Shown here: positions 54,345 to 64,000 of the stretch, one piece after another
Position numbering within the stretch: position 1 is the stretch's first letter
Layout of the letters: each line of letters starts with the position of its first letter
Assembly: GCA_003216715.1 (NCBI GenBank)
Contig: QCIK01000003.1
Coordinates: forward strand, 62,001-126,000
Source of the DNA: Prochlorococcus sp. AG-402-L09
GTDB taxonomy: Bacteria; Cyanobacteriota; Cyanobacteriia; PCC-6307; Cyanobiaceae
Length of the DNA: 64,000 nt
Direction: 5' to 3'
Made by a program: the position numbers and the translations under genes
Notes under the pieces: model-generated
Databases searched by the model: none
Seen by the model: the letters and a program-made list of their open reading frames with translations, nothing else
What the model was told of the DNA's origin: nothing

Positions 54345-54938
54345 TTAAAGAATACCTCTAATATCGAGAAGTTGCTCTTGAATTAAAAGCATTTTATTAA
54401 GACTCTCTTTGTCACTATGGTCCCAACCCAAAAGGTGTAAAAGGCCATGAGTTGCAAGCCATCTAAGTTCTCTAAATAAATCAACATTATTATCTTTGGC
54501 TTGTCTGATTGCTGTTGGGACTGAAATAACTATGTCACCCAATTCAATAAATTCATTACTTACACCAAAAAACGTCTCATCAATAATGGGAAATGAAAGC
54601 ACATCTGTACTTTTTGACTGCCCGAGCCAGGCATGATTCAAATCAAGAATTTTTTTGTCATTAGTTAATTCCAAGCCCAAACTAAGTTGAGATGCATTCC
54701 TGACTATTTCAGGACATTTCAATGATTCATTTACTTGGATAAATCTAATCCAACTGCAGATCTCCTTAATCCATTTACTTGGGTTTTTCATTAACTCTAA
54801 AGTCTCACTCTTCACAAAAACATCTAAATCCTCAACGGGGAAGGGTGTAAAAGAAAGATCTACATCTAATGTATACGAGCTAGTCGAATAATGCTCCATC
54901 AAGTTATTGAGGAATATGGGGTTTCCCAAGCACAGCAA
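54345..54938 (-). CDS. ybeY: Endoribonuclease YbeY; likely start at internal ATG 54899
   Basis: LGDIVISVPTA and LATHGLLHLLGWDH zinc motif. Confidence 0.94.
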   Translation of the reverse strand: MLCLGNPIFLNNLMEHYSTSSYTLDVDLSFTPFPVEDLDVFVKSETLELMKNPSKWIKEICSWIRFIQVNESLKCPEIVRNASQLSLGLELTNDKKILDLNHAWLGQSKSTDVLSFPIIDETFFGVSNEFIELGDIVISVPTAIRQAKDNNVDLFRELRWLATHGLLHLLGWDHSDKESLNKMLLIQEQLLDIRGIL

Positions 54939-55095
54939 CTAAAAGAATAAATCCCAGAAAACCCAAAGCTGTTAAACCAAAATGAGAAAGGCTTTGACTC
55001 CCTTTCCGAACCATATTTTTCATCGCAAGTTTGACAAAACTTGGAGGTGGCGTTCCTTTCTTGGTATCGTCATTAGAAATAATTTTATTATTCAT
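54904..55095 (-). CDS. Small DUF3285-like membrane protein
   Basis: PPPSFVKLAMKNMVRKGSQSLSHFGLTALGFLGFILLVAVL. Confidence 0.8.
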   Translation of the reverse strand: MNNKIISNDDTKKGTPPPSFVKLAMKNMVRKGSQSLSHFGLTALGFLGFILLVAVLGKPHIPQ

Positions 55096-55106
55096 TTCTA
55101 GTTGAT

Positions 55107-56217
55107 TTATGATTCTTCAATATTTTGCCTTAAAAGAGACTGAATAAAAATATCTATTTCCCCATTCATGACTGAATCTACATCTGTTGTCTCTTGTTCA
55201 GTACGTAAATCTTTTACCATCTGATAAGGGTGAAAAACATAATTTCTAATTTGAGTGCCCCATGCAGCTTCAACAATATCCCCACGAATATCTGCAATCT
55301 CTGCGGCCCTTTGCTCTATTGCTATGACCATTAATTTTGATTTTAATAGTGCCATTGCCTTATCTTTATTTTGAAGCTGAGATCTTTCTTGTGTACATCT
55401 AACTGCAATACCCGTAGGCACATGAAGAATTCGAACCGCAGTCTCAACTTTATTTACATTTTGTCCACCTGCTCCACCGGAGCGACTTGTCGTAATTTCT
55501 AAATCCTTTTCAGGAATCTCAAGTTCAACTTCTTCATCAAGTTTAGGCATAACTTCAACTCCAGCGAAACTTGTTTGTCGCTTTCCATTGGCATTAAAAG
55601 GGGAAATTCTGACTAAACGATGAGTTCCTTTTTCATTTTGTAAAAAACCATATGCGTACACACCTTCTATTTCGATAGTGACACTTTTTATTCCAGCTTC
55701 CTCTCCCTCTGAAAGTTCATTAATAATTACTTTCATACCATTATTTTCAGCCCAACGCGTATACATCCTTAGAAGCATTTGAGCCCAATCTTGGGCATCA
55801 GTTCCACCAGCACCGGCATTAATGGAGAGAACCGCACCCTCCTTATCATAGGTGCCACTTAAGAGGCGCTCCGTCTCCCAACGTTCAAGTTCTTGTTTTA
55901 ATTTCTCAAGCCCATTGTGAGCCTCAAAAAGGATTTCTTCATCCGGGTCTAACTCAAAAAGCTCTAACGAAAGATTTGCATCCTCAATAGCGTCCCTCCA
56001 TGTAATTAATTTTTCTAACTCTGCTTTAACCTCATCCAGTTGTCGCATCTGTTTTTGCGCATTTTTGGGATCGTTCCAAAACTCAGGTTGCGATGCAACC
56101 TGCTCTAAATCCCTTTTCCTAGCGAGTAATGCAGGTTCGTCAAAGACAATCCTGGGCTGTACCCAGGCGAGCAGTCAATAAAGAAAGGTCTCTTTTAAAA
56201 TCAGTCAGGTCTTGCAA
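55107..56217 (-). CDS. prfB: Peptide chain release factor 2, joined across a programmed +1 frameshift (ORF track splits it into 55107-56048 and the tail of 56140-56370)
   Basis: RF2 SPF and [16 protein letters not shown] motifs downstream; upstream frame reads (L)[27 protein letters not shown] and the +1 frame continues [38 protein letters not shown]. Total 1111 nt = 3x370+1. Confidence 0.93.
56139..56145 (-). promoter_or_regulatory. prfB programmed +1 frameshift site CTT TGA C
   Basis: Minus strand CAGGATTGT CTT TGA C GAACCT. Confidence 0.93.
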
Positions 56218-56275
56218 ACGAAGTAATAGAATCAATACATTAAAAGCTATCAGCATATCCACCCAAAAACTATAA

Positions 56276-56566
56276 ATGAACAGATCAATTCCCGATTCAG
56301 GCATTACAACAGTTGAAATATACACCTGGAGATTTTGCCCATTTTGCTTACGTGCAAAAGCACTACTCAATGATAAAGGAGTCCAATTTACAGAATATTC
56401 TATTGATGGAGATGATGGTGCGAGAACAAAAATGTCTGAAAGAGCGGGAGGTCGCAGAACTGTTCCACAAATTTTTATTAATGGAAAAAGTATTGGAGGT
56501 TGCGACGAGCTCTACGAACTTGAGAGAAATAACGAATTAAATGAACTGATTGGAATTAGAAATTGA
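56276..56566 (+). CDS. grxC: Glutaredoxin 3 (GrxC-type)
   Basis: VEIYTWRFCPFCLRAKALLNDKGV (CPFC), RTVPQIFINGKSIGGCDEL. Confidence 0.95.
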   Translation: MNRSIPDSGITTVEIYTWRFCPFCLRAKALLNDKGVQFTEYSIDGDDGARTKMSERAGGRRTVPQIFINGKSIGGCDELYELERNNELNELIGIRN

Positions 56567-56569
56567 TTT

Positions 56570-57499
56570 ATGAAACAACTATTTGTTTTAGACCCAATTG
56601 AAAATATTAATCCCAATAAGGATTCATCAGCAGCACTTATGCAAGCCGCATCAAGAGCCAACATAGATGTTTGGATCTGTACTCCCTCTGACTTGCAGGC
56701 CCGAGGAGACGATGCATGGGTCGTTTCCAACAAAGTCAATTGTGAACCATGGATCAATGTCCAGTCATCTCAAAGCCTTCCTTTAAAAGATTTCTCATGC
56801 ATTTGGATGCGCAAAGATCCACCTGTTGACGAGGCTTTTTTATACGCAACTCATTTATTAGAAGTTGCAGAAAGAGATGGTGTTAATGTAATTAACAAGC
56901 CTGCATCACTAAGAGCTTGGAATGAAAAGTTAGGAGCTTTAAGATTTAGTGATTTAATGGCTCCCACTCTTGTAGCGAGCAGGGTGGAACAATTAATTAC
57001 ATTTGCAAAAGAGTACGGAGAAGTTGTTTTGAAGCCACTTGGAGGGAAAGGTGGGCAAGGAGTCATACGAGTTGCAAAGGATGCTCCAGGCTTAGAAGCA
57101 TTACTCGAACTGGTTACTTCACAAGAACATTTGCCAGTGATGATGCAACAATTTCTACCAGAAGTAATAAATGGCGATAAAAGAATCCTTTTGGTTAATG
57201 GAGAGCCATTAGGTGCAATTAATAGACGTCCAAAAAAAGGAGACTTCAGAAGCAACCTCGCTTTAGGTGGAAAGGCTGAGTTAACTAAATTAACTCCCAA
57301 AGAAATAGAAATATGCGATCAAATAAAACCTGCTTTACAAGATGAAGGTCTATTTTTTGTTGGAATAGATGTTATTGGAGGGATGCTCAGTGAAATTAAT
57401 GTTACAAGTCCAACAGGTATTAGAGAAGTAGAAAACCTAATGAATATTCCATTAGCAGATCAAGTAATTGATTACCTTATAGATCATTTGAACAATTAA
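56570..57499 (+). CDS. gshB: Glutathione synthetase
   Basis: [48 protein letters not shown]. Confidence 0.97.
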   Translation: MKQLFVLDPIENINPNKDSSAALMQAASRANIDVWICTPSDLQARGDDAWVVSNKVNCEPWINVQSSQSLPLKDFSCIWMRKDPPVDEAFLYATHLLEVAERDGVNVINKPASLRAWNEKLGALRFSDLMAPTLVASRVEQLITFAKEYGEVVLKPLGGKGGQGVIRVAKDAPGLEALLELVTSQEHLPVMMQQFLPEVINGDKRILLVNGEPLGAINRRPKKGDFRSNLALGGKAELTKLTPKEIEICDQIKPALQDEGLFFVGIDVIGGMLSEINVTSPTGIREVENLMNIPLADQVIDYLIDHLNN

Positions 57500-58883
57500 C
57501 TCTATCTAAGTTTAATTGATTTCTTAAAACTTCAAATTTCAAAGCCACTTCTTGCATTTCCCCCTCAACAGTTGATCCTTTTACTAGTCCAGCGCCAGCA
57601 AATAATTTAAGTTCATCGCCTCTCACCTGTCCGTAACGTATAGCCACCCTAAATTCAGAATTTTGATTTTTATCTATCCATCCAATTGGAGAAGCATATG
57701 TTTGACGCTCAAATGGTTCTAAAGCTCTCAACCAACTCAAAGATTTACTCAGAGGCAATCCAGCAACAGCTGGAGTTGGATGGAGCGCTTCAACCAAGTC
57801 AAGAGGAGATTTTTCTCTGACATAAGCTTGAATAAGAGTATGCAAATGAATTAAATGGCCTTGAGTAATTAATTTTGGTTGAGATGGATAACTTGCTTTA
57901 ATACCTTTTCTTAGAAGTTGTTCGACAATGGAATTAACTACAAAATGGTGTTCTCTTAGATCTTTAGAGGAGGCAAGTAATTCTTTTCCATCATCGCCTT
58001 TTTTTGCAGTACCAGCCAAAGCATCGATTAACAATTTATTTTGATTGAGACTTATTAATCTCTCAGGTGATGCACCAAAAAATGACTCGTCATGATTTTT
58101 TTGCCATAGGAATCGACAACTATTAGTTTGCTGCACTCTTAAGCGAGCAAGTAAGTTCAGTGGATCTAATGGTTTTCTTAGGGAAAGACGTTGTCTCGTA
58201 GCCAAAACAAGTTTATCCAAATCACCTGCATTTATTAATTCGATCCCTTTAGCCAACGCATATCGATATTGAGATTTCCAATCATCAGAGAAATTATCGA
58301 CTAAAAAATTTTCTTTTACATCATGGACAATTCGGACTGGTGATCTATGTATCTTTTCTCGAATTAACCATAATCTTTCTATTGCTTCACGAACATCTGA
58401 AGGATTTTGGGTAACTGAATTTAAACGTAACCATGTCAATCCATCTTTTGCAGTTAATTGCCACTTAGGCAAAACCGCCTGCAGGGAAAATTTATCATCT
58501 ATTGATTTTTCATGACTTTTAATTTGATCAAAAAAAGAAAATGAAAATAAAATCCTTGATGCTGAAAATGCTGGACTTTGAGAAGTATCTATCAATCGAG
58601 TAAAAATCTCATCACTAAACCTTTGTGCATTTTCAAACCTTTTTGGTCCAGATAAATCCAAAGATTGACAATGTCCTCCAGCAGAAATACACAATCCGGG
58701 AGAGAGATCCCAAAGAAATCTAAACTGATGTTTTTCAGCAATTAAAGGTAATGTCGTTAAAGGATCTGTTTGACTTACAGGGACAGAAATGCTCAAGATA
58801 CATTCATCAACTTTTCGTTCATTCCATTTGCGAAGAGAACTAACTAAAAGCTCACTAAATACAGGTTCTAAATTCATAACCAT
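57477..58883 (-). CDS. menF: Isochorismate synthase
   Basis: [50 protein letters not shown]. Confidence 0.93.
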   Translation of the reverse strand: MVMNLEPVFSELLVSSLRKWNERKVDECILSISVPVSQTDPLTTLPLIAEKHQFRFLWDLSPGLCISAGGHCQSLDLSGPKRFENAQRFSDEIFTRLIDTSQSPAFSASRILFSFSFFDQIKSHEKSIDDKFSLQAVLPKWQLTAKDGLTWLRLNSVTQNPSDVREAIERLWLIREKIHRSPVRIVHDVKENFLVDNFSDDWKSQYRYALAKGIELINAGDLDKLVLATRQRLSLRKPLDPLNLLARLRVQQTNSCRFLWQKNHDESFFGASPERLISLNQNKLLIDALAGTAKKGDDGKELLASSKDLREHHFVVNSIVEQLLRKGIKASYPSQPKLITQGHLIHLHTLIQAYVREKSPLDLVEALHPTPAVAGLPLSKSLSWLRALEPFERQTYASPIGWIDKNQNSEFRVAIRYGQVRGDELKLFAGAGLVKGSTVEGEMQEVALKFEVLRNQLNLDRVNCSNDL

Positions 58884-58976
58884 TTAGAGCCTTTAGACAT
58901 AAATAAACCAATACCTGAACTGCTGCCTAGTCTTAAGAAAGGAACCAAGAAACAAACAGAACAGGTTATTTTATCA

Positions 58977-59900
58977 GTGAAGTCTTCTACAACTGAAAGG
59001 AAACATCTTTGGCAAGCGGCAATTAAGTGGCCATTGTATTCAGTCGCAATAATGCCTGTAATTTTATCCGCAGGATGGGAGCTGGGGAATAATGGCAATA
59101 TTCGTCTAGGACAATTCATCGGTTTTCTAATTGCCTCTATCTTGATTTTGCTTTGGGAAAACCTTACCAATGACCTTTTTGACGATGAAACTGGCGTTGA
59201 CAAATACAAATTCCACTCGGTAGTCGCTTTAACAGGTAATAAAACCACTGTAAGTCGAGTTGCATATTTTTCTCTTCTATTAGGTTTATTTATCATATTA
59301 ATCCTTGCTCTAAAAAGTAAAATAACTGTACTTTTTTTGGTATTAATTTGTTGTTTCCTTGGATATTTATATCAAGGACCACCATTTAGACTTGGGTATA
59401 AGGGGTTGGGAGAACCCCTATGCTGGATTGCCTTTGGCCCTCTTGCGACAGCTGCAGCATTAATAGTTATTTCTCCAAAATCTAATATTCATGCCATCCC
59501 CTGGGGAACAGCACTGATGGTTGGAGCAGGTCCGGCGATGGCTACCACCTTGGTTCTGTTCTGTTCGCATTTTCATCAAATCAACCAAGATGCTGCTGTC
59601 GGTAAACAATCACCCTTAGTTGTTTTAGGCACTCATCGAGCGGCTGAATTTTTACCATGGTTGGTGGGGCTAATATTTTTATTAGAATTATTTCCAATAA
59701 TTAGTGGAATATGGCCAATAACGAGTCTTATGTGTTTAATTAGCCTTCCTTCAGGCGTAGATCTGATCAAATTAATTAAAAGACATCACAATCAACCAGC
59801 GCTTATTAAAAATAGTAAGTTTTTAGCTTTACGCTTTCAGACTATTAATGGTTTATGCTTAAGTATAGGTTTTGCTATATCCTCATTTTTTTATAATTAA
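58977..59900 (+). CDS. menA: 1,4-dihydroxy-2-naphthoate phytyltransferase
   Basis: UbiA-type membrane prenyltransferase, LTNDLFDDETGVDKYK, YQGPPFRLGYKGLGEPLCWIAFGP. Confidence 0.93.
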   Translation: MKSSTTERKHLWQAAIKWPLYSVAIMPVILSAGWELGNNGNIRLGQFIGFLIASILILLWENLTNDLFDDETGVDKYKFHSVVALTGNKTTVSRVAYFSLLLGLFIILILALKSKITVLFLVLICCFLGYLYQGPPFRLGYKGLGEPLCWIAFGPLATAAALIVISPKSNIHAIPWGTALMVGAGPAMATTLVLFCSHFHQINQDAAVGKQSPLVVLGTHRAAEFLPWLVGLIFLLELFPIISGIWPITSLMCLISLPSGVDLIKLIKRHHNQPALIKNSKFLALRFQTINGLCLSIGFAISSFFYN

Positions 59901-59919
59901 TTTTTGATTTTTTTGAATC

Positions 59920-60897
59920 ATGAAATTAATAATTAATATCAAGCCATTTTCATTTCGACTAACAAGAAAGTTAATCACCTCGCAAGGAATTATTCATAAC
60001 AAGGTAGGTTTATTGTTGCAAATAAAAGATTCAGATGGGAATTATGGATGGGGTGAAGTATCACCTATTGAGAAAAATGAATTAAAAAAAAGTATCGAAA
60101 GTCTTCATTTTATTGGAAAACAAACTACAAAAGATTCAATAGAAAACTATGTATCTGAATTACAAGGACTAGGAGCACTTACTTTTGGATTGGGAGCTTC
60201 CTTAGCCGATTTAGAAAATCTAACTATAAGAAAGCTAGATTTTGAAGGATTTGATATCACAAAATCAGCTTATCTTTTACCTACAGATATAGATCCTTTA
60301 GAGTCAATAGTAAACTATATAGATAGATCAAATGAAAAGAAAAGTTCATGTACAATAAAATGGAAAGTATCTAACCAAGAAAATAACTTTAAGGAAGAGA
60401 AAGTATTACAAAAAATCTTAGATATTCTCCCAAAAAATTTTAAACTTAGAATTGATCCAAATGGAGGATGGAGTCGTCAAAAAGCACAAGAATGGAGTAA
60501 CGAACTCAAAAACGAACCTCGTTTGGAATGGATTGAACAGCCACTCCCATCAAAAGACATTGAAGGGTTATTTTCATTAGCCAATCAAATTCCAATCGCA
60601 CTAGATGAGTCTTTGGTTCAATTTCCATATTTACGAAAAACATGGAAAAGTTGGCAAATACGTCGCCCTGCATTAGATGGTGATCCTCGATTACTTTTAA
60701 AAGAAATAGATCAAGAAGATAGTCAAATAGTAATAAGCACAGCTTTTGAAACTGGTATCGGGAGAAGGTGGATTAATCACCTAGCTGCCAGGCAAGTCAA
60801 AGGTGTACATCCATGCGCACCTGGACTTGCTCCTGGATGGTGCCCCAAAGGCCCACTCTTTAACAACAATCCAAAATCAGTCTGGGAAGCCGCATGA
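59920..60897 (+). CDS. menC: o-Succinylbenzoate synthase
   Basis: Enolase-superfamily motifs LRIDPNGGWSR, WIEQPLP, ALDESL in a men cluster. Confidence 0.9.
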   Translation: MKLIINIKPFSFRLTRKLITSQGIIHNKVGLLLQIKDSDGNYGWGEVSPIEKNELKKSIESLHFIGKQTTKDSIENYVSELQGLGALTFGLGASLADLENLTIRKLDFEGFDITKSAYLLPTDIDPLESIVNYIDRSNEKKSSCTIKWKVSNQENNFKEEKVLQKILDILPKNFKLRIDPNGGWSRQKAQEWSNELKNEPRLEWIEQPLPSKDIEGLFSLANQIPIALDESLVQFPYLRKTWKSWQIRRPALDGDPRLLLKEIDQEDSQIVISTAFETGIGRRWINHLAARQVKGVHPCAPGLAPGWCPKGPLFNNNPKSVWEAA

Positions 60898-62117
60898 CCA
60901 AAATTGCAGTTGTAAAATGTATGTCTGAAAAAAATCTGGAATGTTCAAAAGAAATTTTGAAGAATTTTGAAAAGCAGAAATGGGTATACCTAGCGCCTCC
61001 AAAAGATCAAACGAAAATTTCCACATCTTCAACTTTACCGGAAGGAGAAGGAATAATCATTGCAAGTGGGGGCAGTATTGGAGGACCAAATCTTTGTTTA
61101 CAATCAATTAAAAATCTAACTAATTCGGCTATAGCAACCGGAAAGTGGTTAAAGAATTATGGCCTTAAGCCAAATGAGTGCATCATTCTCAATTCACTAC
61201 CTTTACACCATATAAGTGGCTTCATGCCTTGGTGGAGACATCACACTTGGCGATCAGAGTATCACTGGATTTCACCTTCTTTAATGCATAGACCACTTCA
61301 ACTTAAGCAGTTAAGTGAAGTATTAACTAATAAATATAGACGTCCATTAATTACATCTTTAGTCCCAACTCAATTATTATCTTTGATTGATAATCCTGAT
61401 GGTTTAAAATGGCTTCAATCGCTAGCTATAATTTGGGTTGGAGGAGCTTTGATCCCCATAGATCTTGCTGACAAAGCGCGAAAAAAGTCTATTAATTTAG
61501 CTCCTTGTTATGGGGCTACCGAAACTGGAGCAATGGTGACTTGCCTGAGTCCCAAAGATTTTTTAAAAGGAAGTAATAGTGTTGGGTTTCCTCTCGAAGA
61601 TGTTGAGATAGAAATCAACAAAAGAAATTCCCTTATGATTAAAACTAGTAGGATTGCAACTTCAAAATGGAAGAATGATAAATTCGAATCAATTACAGAC
61701 TCAAATGGATGGTGGGAAGCAGGTGATTTAGCGCAATACGTCAATCTCGACAATAGAAAAGCAATACAAATCCTAGGCAGAAGAGATTCAGCTATAAATT
61801 CTGGTGGTGAAACGATTTTCCCAGAAGATATCGAAATGGAATTAATGAAAATAATCTCGAAAAATCAAATCCCAATTAAAGACATTTTTGTACTAGGAAT
61901 TAGTGATAAGAAATGGGGACAACGTTTAGTTGCCTTAACTAAATTCAAAGAAAAAGGAATCAACAAATATCCAATCATCTCACTTCTGACTAATCTCATT
62001 GAAGACTGGCAACCATCAAAAAAACCACTGAACTGGTACGATTGCCCAACACTTTCAAGAAATATCAATAAAAAATGGGAAATAAAAAAAATGGCAAGAT
62101 TGGATAGCCTTCAATAG
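60894..62117 (+). CDS. menE: o-Succinylbenzoate-CoA ligase
   Basis: AMP-binding family CYGATETGAMVTCLS, INSGGETIFPEDIEMEL; downstream of menC. Confidence 0.9.
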   Translation: MTKIAVVKCMSEKNLECSKEILKNFEKQKWVYLAPPKDQTKISTSSTLPEGEGIIIASGGSIGGPNLCLQSIKNLTNSAIATGKWLKNYGLKPNECIILNSLPLHHISGFMPWWRHHTWRSEYHWISPSLMHRPLQLKQLSEVLTNKYRRPLITSLVPTQLLSLIDNPDGLKWLQSLAIIWVGGALIPIDLADKARKKSINLAPCYGATETGAMVTCLSPKDFLKGSNSVGFPLEDVEIEINKRNSLMIKTSRIATSKWKNDKFESITDSNGWWEAGDLAQYVNLDNRKAIQILGRRDSAINSGGETIFPEDIEMELMKIISKNQIPIKDIFVLGISDKKWGQRLVALTKFKEKGINKYPIISLLTNLIEDWQPSKKPLNWYDCPTLSRNINKKWEIKKMARLDSLQ

Positions 62118-62126
62118 ACCTATTAA

Positions 62127-62594
62127 CTAAAAATTCAAACTAGATTCATAAAGCCACAAATTTATTTGCTTAGTTAATGCACATATGTCTCTAGTAATCG
62201 GATTTATCGATACATGTTTTATATTTGCCGTGCCGATTTTCTCACCATTTTTTTTAAATTTAAATCGAAGTACAAATGAAGAGTCATTTATCTTCTCTGG
62301 ATTTAGTTCGATATTGATAGTATCTCCAACATAAAGTGGTTGAAAATAATTTGCTTCACAATGAACAACTGGCAAAGCTACACTCAGTTGGCTTGTATTG
62401 ATTTGATTTGTAGGAAAAATTTCTTGTAAAACTACTCCATATTTTTCTAAACTTACTTCCCAAGTTTCATGACACCATCTGAATAATTCAAGAAAATGCA
62501 CCACTCCAGCAGCATCTGTCTCACCAAAACGAACGGTTCGTTTCAAACATAACCATTCTCTAGGATTACGCTTTTCCAAAAACCTATCTATCAA
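62127..62594 (-). CDS. 1,4-dihydroxy-2-naphthoyl-CoA thioesterase-like (4HBT family)
   Basis: [28 protein letters not shown] hotdog thioesterase motif next to men genes. Confidence 0.85.
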   Translation of the reverse strand: MIDRFLEKRNPREWLCLKRTVRFGETDAAGVVHFLELFRWCHETWEVSLEKYGVVLQEIFPTNQINTSQLSVALPVVHCEANYFQPLYVGDTINIELNPEKINDSSFVLRFKFKKNGEKIGTANIKHVSINPITRDICALTKQINLWLYESSLNF

Positions 62595-63786
62595 CAGAAC
62601 CCATAATCACATCAATGGAACCTAGGATAGCCATTATGTCAGCGACCTTAGCTCCCTTCAAGATGTGAGGAAGTATCTGCAAATTATTAGAATCAGCTGC
62701 TCTTATTTTAAACCGCCAAGGAGTTACATCATTATTACCTTGAATAAATACTCCTATCTCTCCTTTACCAGATTCAAGGCGTGTATATAATTCACCATTA
62801 GGAATCTTAAAAGTAGGTGCAACCTTCTTGGCTATATACTGATAATCAAAGCCTGACATATCACCTTTTTTTCCTTCAACTGTCCTTTGTGCCTCAAGAT
62901 TTTCGGTTGCCCCCCCTGGAATCATCTCACAAGCTTGTCGTAATATTTTTAATGACTGTCTCATTTCTTCAATACGAACTCTATATCTTGCATAACAATC
63001 TCCCTCTTTCTCCCATGCTATATCCCATTCAAAATCGTCATAACACTCATAATGATCTACCTTCCTTAAATCCCATGGCACACCTGCAGCACGAAGCATT
63101 GGGCCAGAAAGACTCCAGTTAATCGCTTGCTCTTTTCCTATAACTCCTAAACCTTCTATACGTCTACGAAAGATAGGGTTATTAGTTATCAATTTTTCAT
63201 ACTCATCAATTTTTGGACCAAACCAATCACAAAAATCTTTGCATTTTTCCAACCAACCCCAAGGTAAATCACATGCAACGCCACCAATACGAAAATAATT
63301 ATTATTAATCAATCTTTGACCAGTTGCAGCCTCCCATAAATCGTAAATCATCTCTCTTTCTCTAAAAATATAGAAAAAAGGAGTTTGAGCCCCGACATCA
63401 GCCAAAAACGGGCCTAACCATAGCAAATGGTTAGCGATCCTATTCAACTCAAGCATTATTACTCTGATATAACTTGCTCTCTTGGGTACCTTTATATTTG
63501 CTAAACGCTCGGGGGCATTAACAACAATGGCTTCATAAAACATACCAGCCGCATAATCCATGCGACTCACGTAAGGAACAAACATGACATTTGTTCTATT
63601 CTCAGCAATTTTCTCCATCCCTCGATGCAAGTAACCAATAACTGGTTCACAATCAACAACATCCTCTCCATCAAGGGTTACGACCAATCGCAATACCCCA
63701 TGCATTGATGGATGATGTGGCCCAAAGTTAACCACCATTGGCTCCGTACGCGTTTCAAGCTGCGTCATTGGGCCAAACCAAAGCAA
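62584..63786 (-). CDS. ndhH: NAD(P)H-quinone oxidoreductase subunit H; likely start at internal [10 protein letters not shown]
   Basis: [44 protein letters not shown]. Confidence 0.97.
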   Translation of the reverse strand: MLWFGPMTQLETRTEPMVVNFGPHHPSMHGVLRLVVTLDGEDVVDCEPVIGYLHRGMEKIAENRTNVMFVPYVSRMDYAAGMFYEAIVVNAPERLANIKVPKRASYIRVIMLELNRIANHLLWLGPFLADVGAQTPFFYIFREREMIYDLWEAATGQRLINNNYFRIGGVACDLPWGWLEKCKDFCDWFGPKIDEYEKLITNNPIFRRRIEGLGVIGKEQAINWSLSGPMLRAAGVPWDLRKVDHYECYDDFEWDIAWEKEGDCYARYRVRIEEMRQSLKILRQACEMIPGGATENLEAQRTVEGKKGDMSGFDYQYIAKKVAPTFKIPNGELYTRLESGKGEIGVFIQGNNDVTPWRFKIRAADSNNLQILPHILKGAKVADIMAILGSIDVIMGSVDR

Positions 63787-63809
63787 TGTCTAAATACTAG
63801 TGAAAACTT

Positions 63810-64000
63810 ATGAAAGAAGGGTCAATTAGTTCAAGTTCTAACTTTAATCATGTTCCAATAATGGGGAAAGAAATAATTCAATTACTAAATGAATTACCAA
63901 GTGAATTAACAAAACAAGGATTAATTATTGATGCCACCATTGGAGGAGGGGGGCATTCAGCTCAAATACTAGAAAATTTCCCAGGAATCAAAATTATTGG
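63810..64000 (+). CDS. rsmH: 16S rRNA (cytosine(1402)-N(4))-methyltransferase, partial at right edge
   Basis: MKEGSISSSSNFNHVPIMGKEIIQLLNELPSELTKQGLIIDATIGGGGHSAQILENFPGIKIIG, RsmH/MraW N-terminus. Confidence 0.93.
   Translation, partial: MKEGSISSSSNFNHVPIMGKEIIQLLNELPSELTKQGLIIDATIGGGGHSAQILENFPGIKII

Noticed and set aside
56140-56370. 76-aa minus-strand ORF as an independent gene
   Set aside because: Its C-terminal 25 codons are the RF2 N-terminus before the programmed frameshift; the upstream part overlaps divergent grxC.
56851-57300. 149-aa minus-strand ORF
   Set aside because: Lies entirely antisense within gshB, whose conserved motifs are on the plus strand; shadow ORF.
58874-59296. 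140-aa minus-strand ORF between menF and menA
   Set aside because: Mostly antisense to the menA N-terminus and no recognisable protein family.
62817-63122. 101-aa plus-strand ORF
   Set aside because: Antisense within ndhH, which is unambiguous on the minus strand.

Overview
The window looks like ordinary core genome of a low-GC marine picocyanobacterium. Gene content and order (pyrB-dfp-psbO-sat-ftsH-eda-aroC-psbA ... secE-nusG-rplKAJL ... menF/A/C/E, ndhH) suggest Prochlorococcus, probably a low-light clade; this is inference from recall, with no database search. About 60 protein-coding genes are supported, tightly packed, with partial gatC at the left edge and partial rsmH at the right edge. 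No tRNA, rRNA, transposon, prophage, CRISPR array or defence island was recognised, and I found no convincing wholly new multi-gene system. The items most worth a second look are: (1) prfB split by a programmed +1 frameshift (CTT TGA C), so the ORF track truncates RF2, with a small hairpin just 5' of the slip site; (2) a thioredoxin-reductase-like flavoprotein that keeps CATC but has lost the NADPH-binding motifs, resembling the DDOR type; (3) a bicA-sbtA-sbtB bicarbonate uptake cluster with a 10-bp inverted repeat upstream and an SbtB lacking the C-terminal CGPxGC loop; (4) two unlisted small ORFs (44 aa beside psbA, 22-35 aa between mnmE and nadC); (5) a perfect 24-bp bidirectional terminator spanning two stop codons; (6) a structured element in the largest intergenic gap; (7) an atypical KDPG-aldolase-like protein and a CPWAHR-type GST.
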